DNA of 22,664 nt, taken from assembly GCA_021432635.1 (NCBI GenBank), contig MU270135.1:1-22664 (forward strand). The letters are read 5' to 3'. Shown piece by piece: positions 18,988 to 22,664 of this stretch. This DNA is from Thozetella sp. PMI_491. Taxonomy: Eukaryota; Ascomycota; Sordariomycetes; Chaetosphaeriales; Chaetosphaeriaceae. How positions within the stretch are numbered: position 1 is the first letter of the stretch; every line of letters starts with the position of its first letter. The notes under the pieces are model-generated. The model was not told the DNA's origin. It saw nothing but the letters and a program-made list of their open reading frames with translations, and searched no databases. The translations under genes and the position numbers were made by a program.

Positions 18988-19018
<31 letters not shown>

Positions 19019-19400
19019 AGAAATTCTAGTGATTGATTAATTTCTCACTGTGGGAAACTATAGTGATTTCTACTAGTAGGAAATTATAGTGATTTTTTAT
19101 AGGGGGGGGGAAACTATAGTAATTTCTATTGGTAGGAAACTATAGTGATTTCTTATAAGGAGGAAACTATAGTGATTTCCTATAGGGGGAAAGGATTTTC
19201 TATAGGTAGAAATTACTATAGTTCCTCCCTCTATAGGAAATTACTATAGTATTTTATAAAGAGAGGCTTATAAGACTAAACTATTAGCTTAGCTAATAGT
19301 TTAAATTATTAATATCTTAAGACTTTATATTTTTTTAAACTAATTAGAAAAATAACGTGTTAAATATATATATAGCCCTATAGTTTTTACTGTATAGATT
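18956..19400. repeat. Repeat block 2: poly(T) module, 17-bp-core array and palindrome
   Basis: It has the same order as block 1: CTAACTACCCTGATTTATTT, GTGTTTGGGA, a poly(T) run, TTCTAGTGATTGATTAATTT, then the core array from 19054 to about 19195 and an inverted core. The junction sequence GAGAGGCTTATAAGACTAAA follows. It then continues with a perfect palindrome AAACTATTAGCT-T-AGCTAATAGTTT (19278-19302) and a tail AATAACGTGTTAAATA, which recurs at the window's right end. Confidence 0.85.
19278..19302. repeat. 25-bp palindrome (12-bp arms, 1-base centre)
   Basis: The arms are AAACTATTAGCT and AGCTAATAGTTT. They correspond to the less mutated copy at 22241-22265 with a symmetric CG-to-TA change in each arm. 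Confidence 0.85.
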
Positions 19401-19929
19401 TTTCCTATCCTTAATACCTTATTAGTAATTTCCCGATAAGCTGTAGTAGAGCTTGTAGAAAATTAGCCTGTGCGACGTTAAAATCTATAAAAACAGGGAG
19501 TAGAGCTTATAGAAAAAAGAGGGGTAGAGCTTATAAACTTTTTATTTAAAAAACACCTTTAAAAAATATAGGAGATAAAAAGGATAAAAATAAGCTTAAA
19601 TACTAAATTCTAAGCTTTTAAGAATTTTCTAGATTTAAATTTATATAAGAGAAATCCTAGAGTTACTTTACCTTATTAAGGCCTATATAAGTAGGGCTTA
19701 CTTAACAACTAATTATACTAGAGCTAATTTCTTATAGTTAATAACTAGGGTTTATATAATTCCTAAGCTAGGGGAAGTAATTATAAATAAGACAAGAGAA
19801 GTAAAAATTAAGATTATTTTTTACTTAGTGACCTAGTATAGTTATATTAAAATAAGGCTGTTAGTATTAGGATTAGGTGGTTTTACCGCTTATTTTAGGG
19901 GGTGTAGGGTAGGAGTAGGTGGGGCTATG
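19401..19929. other. Non-coding AT-rich interval with GTAGAGCTT repeats
   Basis: GTAGAGCTTnTA occurs at about 19446, 19500 and 19524. The motif AAAAACAGGGAGTAGAGCTT (19489) reappears as AAAAACAGGGGGTAGAGTT at 20708. These look like ends of a MITE-like family, but element borders are unclear. No gene was recognised. Confidence 0.45.
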
Positions 19930-20245
19930 TTTGATTTTAATTGTCTTAGACGATTAAAACTATAAAGCTGTAAAACTAATCGCTGTATTTATTTTAATCG
20001 TTTTAAACAATTAAAACTATAGGGCTATAAAATAAAGAACGAATTTATTTTAATCGTTTAAAACAATTAAAACTATAAAGCTATAAAAATAATAATTATA
20101 TTTCTTTTAATTATCTTAGACGATTAAAACTAAGAAGCTGTAAAATAATAACTAGATATATTTTAATCATCTTAGACAATTGAAATTATAAAGCTTTAAA
20201 AGAATAGTAAAGTTTATTTTAGTTGTCTCTAATATTTAAAGCAGT
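19930..20245. repeat. Minisatellite: five to six copies of a 56-57-bp unit containing a palindrome
   Basis: The anchor CGATTAAAAC/CAATTAAAAC starts at 19951, 20008, 20064, 20121 and 20177, giving periods of 57, 56, 57 and 56. Each unit holds a near-palindrome TTTTAATCGTnTTAnACGATTAAAA followed by CTATAAAGCTGTAAAA. A decayed sixth copy begins near 20220. Copies differ mainly by C/T and G/A. Confidence 0.88.
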
Positions 20246-20707
20246 AAATAATAACTAGGGTATAATATCTTACTCTTTAATATTACTTATAATAGTAAAG
20301 TAATACTTTTATTATATAATATCTTTAATATATTACTATATATATTATAATTACTAGGAATTATACCTTACTAGTTATATTATAATAACTATAAAGCCTT
20401 ATTATAAAAATAAAATAATTAAAGGCTAGGATAATAAACTTTATATTATAGGTGAAATTTAAACAGGTTTTTATAAGTAAGATAAAGCTATATTTCTTTC
20501 TTATTTAGATAATAATAAGTATAGCTATAATAATTTATAATATATAAAACTAAGGATTATATAAAATAAGAAATTTTACTAATTAAAACAGTTATATAGC
20601 CTAATTATATAGTATTTAATACCTTATCTTTTACTCTATAGTAAACTCTAGTAGAGTTAACTATAAAATATATAGATATACTAGTAGATAAGGGATAGAG
20701 TTAGTTG
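20246..20707. other. AT-rich interval, nothing recognised
   Basis: Strongly RIP-type composition, with no frame that reads as a known protein on either strand by eye. Confidence 0.55.
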
Positions 20708-20715
20708 AAAAACAG

Positions 20716-20803
20716 GGGGTAGAGTTAACTAGACTTTTTTACCTTAAAACATATAATAAAGGTTAGAGTTGATTTATAATAATATAGCTATTCTCATAGT
20801 GTT
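20716..20803 (+). repeat. Diverged third copy of the foldback unit
   Basis: GGTAGAGTTAACTAGACTTT through AGCTATTCTCATAGTGTT matches, with transitions and small indels, the reverse complement of 20804-20899. It lies head-to-head with that arm. Confidence 0.7.
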
Positions 20804-20966
20804 ATAAAATAAAAAACACTATAAGAATAACTATATCGTTATAAATTAACTCTAACCCCTACTATATATTTTAGAGTAAAAAAGTCTAATCAACTCTACA
20901 ATATATAGTAGGGGTTAGAGTTAATTTATAACGATATAGTTATTCTTATAGTGTTTTTTATTTTAT
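20804..20966. repeat. Perfect 67-bp inverted repeat with 29-bp loop (foldback)
   Basis: The left arm 20804-20870 (ATAAAATAAAAAACACTATA...) and right arm 20900-20966 (AATATATAGTAGGGGTTAGA...) are exact reverse complements over 67 bp by eye. The loop is 20871-20899. No coding sequence is present. Confidence 0.9.
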
Positions 20967-22151
20967 TATAAAATATCTATAGCTGTTATAATACTAGGAG
21001 AGAGTTTTAATAGAAAAGTAGTAAGGTATATCTTAATAGGTAATATAAAATAGTTAGCATTAATTTAAGATTAGCAAGCCAAGGGCTTAGTTTTATAATA
21101 TCTCGTTTTAACGAGATTTATTCTTTTAGCTAGAGCTTAACGATAAAAAAAGTAACACTAGCTAACCTAATAAGCTACTTTATATATAAATATATCTATA
21201 TATAACAATAGTTATAACAGCTAAAAGATAGAAGTATATAAGATTAAGAGAGGGGACTTTTATTATTCTTTTAACAGTAAAAAATATAAGTCAAGAGTAT
21301 ATAAACCACTAATATAGATAACCTAGCTGCTTTAATAAGAGTATATATATCTTTCTTAAGTAGTTAGACTAGTAAACCTAATAATAAATAGCCTAGTAGT
21401 CTTTAATATAATATATATACTATCTTACCCCCTAGTAGCTTATCTAAAAAGGATAAAGGTAAGATACTTATTAAGATGATCTAGGTATAGTATATTATAT
21501 AGTATAGTAATAAAGCTAATGTAATTCTTTTATTTATATACCTGTTAATATACTATATTATTATATATAGGGACTATTAAGTAGGCTATATAGTAGACAA
21601 GGTATTTACTTATCTCTATAACTATTACTAGCTCTACCTAGCTATATAATAGACTATTATATAGGCTATCTAGTAGATTTTAGGTGTAGTTTATAAGTAG
21701 GCTAAGCTCTAGTTGTTTTACTTTTTACTACTAGAGAATATAATTATCCTATATCTTTTAATACTTAAGACTAATAGGCTAGTATATAACTAGTATATTT
21801 ATATTAACTACTAAGTCTAAAAGATCTAAGTATATTACTGTTTAATATATAGCTAGATAAACCCCTATATATATAAAGGCTGCTTCTTATAGGCTATAAC
21901 TTCTTAGGCTATTAAGCTATAATATATTAGGGTCTAATATTAATACTTTTTCTATTCCTATATAATAAGCAACTAGTTTAAGGTTAAGTAGTCTACCCTA
22001 GTTATTCCTAATAAGCTTATATAAGTATTAATACTTAACTTATAGTCTAAGTTATTATAAGCTTATTAAGACTAAGCTAAATAGTTTATATTTAAAGTAT
22101 AAAAACTTATCTAAAAAGATAATAATAAATTTAAGCTAAATATATAGCTTA
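20967..22151. other. RIP-type AT-rich stretch, no assignable gene
   Basis: On the - strand between about 22090 and 21240 two frames are interrupted mostly by TAA/TAG, as in RIP-damaged coding DNA, but neither gives motifs I can assign. A short inverted repeat, ATCTCGTTTTAACGAGAT, lies near 21105. It may be an internal part of a larger repeat bounded by blocks 2 and 3. Confidence 0.45.
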
Positions 22152-22183
22152 ATTCTAACTACCCTAATCTGTTTAGGGTTTGG

Positions 22184-22216
<33 letters not shown>

Positions 22217-22240
22217 GTGGAGAGGCTTATAAGACCCACC

Positions 22241-22265
22241 AAACTATCGGCTCAGCCGATAGTTT
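22241..22265. repeat. 25-bp palindrome, least mutated copy
   Basis: AAACTATCGGCT-C-AGCCGATAGTTT: perfect 12-bp arms around one C. A mutated copy with both CG changed to TA lies at 22562-22586. Confidence 0.9.
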
Positions 22266-22318
22266 AGATTATTCCTATCTCGAGACTCTATATTCTATAG
22301 TAATTTCCTCTACCGTGG

Positions 22319-22517
22319 GAAACCATAGTGATTTCCTATAGGTAGAAACTATAGTGATTTCTACTGGTAGGAAACTATTATGATTTCCTACTGTGGGAAA
22401 TCATAGTGATTTCCCATGGGTAGAAACGATAGTAATTTCTTATAGGTGGAAACTATAGTGATCTCTTACAGGGGGAAACCATAGTGATTTCCTATAGGAG
22501 GAAAGGATTTCTAACAG
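22319..22517. repeat. 26-bp periodic array: 17-bp core plus 9-bp spacer, seven full units
   Basis: Core variants of GAAACTATAGTGATTTC start at 22319, 22345, 22371, 22397, 22423, 22449 and 22475, exactly 26 bp apart. An eighth core at 22501 lacks six bases. The spacers are 9 bp and, with the adjacent base, often form palindromes (CCTATAGG, CCCATGGG, near-palindromic CTACTGGTAG). The core centre CTATAG is itself a palindrome. Confidence 0.93.
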
Positions 22518-22664
22518 GTGGAAATCACTATAATATTTTATATAGAGAGGCTTATAAGACTAAACTATTAGCTCAGCTAATAGTTTAGATTATTAATATC
22601 TTAAGACTCTATATTTTTTCAAACTAATCCAAAGAACAACGTGTTAAATAAATCTATCGCCCTA

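Larger units (their letters stand above)
22152..22664. repeat. Repeat block 3: poly(T) module, flanking 75-bp direct repeats and 26-bp array; continues beyond the window
   Basis: CTAACTACCCTAATCTGTTT, AGGGTTTGGGAAA, a T run of about 28, then a segment starting GAGAGGCTTATAAGAC and ending GACTCTATATT (about 22220-22292). The 26-bp array follows, and then a second copy of the same segment (about 22545-22615). The first copy keeps CGG and CCCACC, while the second has the RIP-type equivalents. The tail AACGTGTTAAATA matches block 2 at about 19360, so the unit is cut by the window end. Confidence 0.85.

Noticed and set aside
22319..22517. CRISPR-like look of the 17-bp core and 9-bp spacers
   Set aside because: Spacers are far too short and palindromic, cores vary, no cas genes are present, and all other evidence is fungal.

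Overview
The window looks like accessory DNA of a filamentous ascomycete (Pezizomycotina). About 18 kb is extremely AT-rich and almost empty of CA and TG dinucleotides, while CT and AG remain. Transposon reading frames survive in it but are riddled with TAA/TAG where Gln or Trp is expected. This is the footprint of repeat-induced point mutation (RIP). A base-balanced island of about 4.3 kb (roughly 5760-10040) sits inside the AT-rich DNA. Spliceosomal introns with fungal-type branch points, a TATA promoter and the transposon families all indicate a eukaryote. I cannot name the species.

Layout. 1-2835: 3' part of a Ty3/gypsy polyprotein (RT tail, RNase H, integrase, chromodomain) on the + strand, interrupted at 1425-1861 by a small TA-flanked element with long terminal inverted repeats. 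3260-4922: RIP-damaged hAT transposon on the - strand. 4923-5760: AT-rich transition ending in GCATG-type short repeats. 5760-10040: balanced island with an HMG-box pseudogene (+, 6117-6829) and one intact gene (-, 7231/7311-7862) for a small secreted protein with eight cysteines, the only convincing intact protein gene here. 7994-10040 has no gene I can defend. 10507-11167: assembly gap (N).

11169-18377: a full-length Ty1/copia retrotransposon on the - strand with two 166-bp LTRs, a polypurine tract, and gag, protease, integrase, RT and RNase H remnants. From the zinc knuckle to RNase H these share one frame. Between RNase H and the 3' LTR it carries about 1.2 kb with an antisense, intron-containing gene-like sequence (11798-12420), the most unusual item in the window.

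18590-22664: non-coding repeats. Three related blocks share a CCCTRATYTGTTTAGGGTTTGGGA-poly(T) module and arrays of a 17-bp core plus 9-bp spacer (26-bp period). There is also a 56-57-bp minisatellite with palindromic units and a perfect 67-bp inverted repeat.

The arrangement, an intact secreted cysteine-rich gene in a small balanced island among RIP-inactivated transposons, matches where effector genes sit in bipartite fungal pathogen genomes. That reading is inference. All translations, alignments and counts were done by eye.
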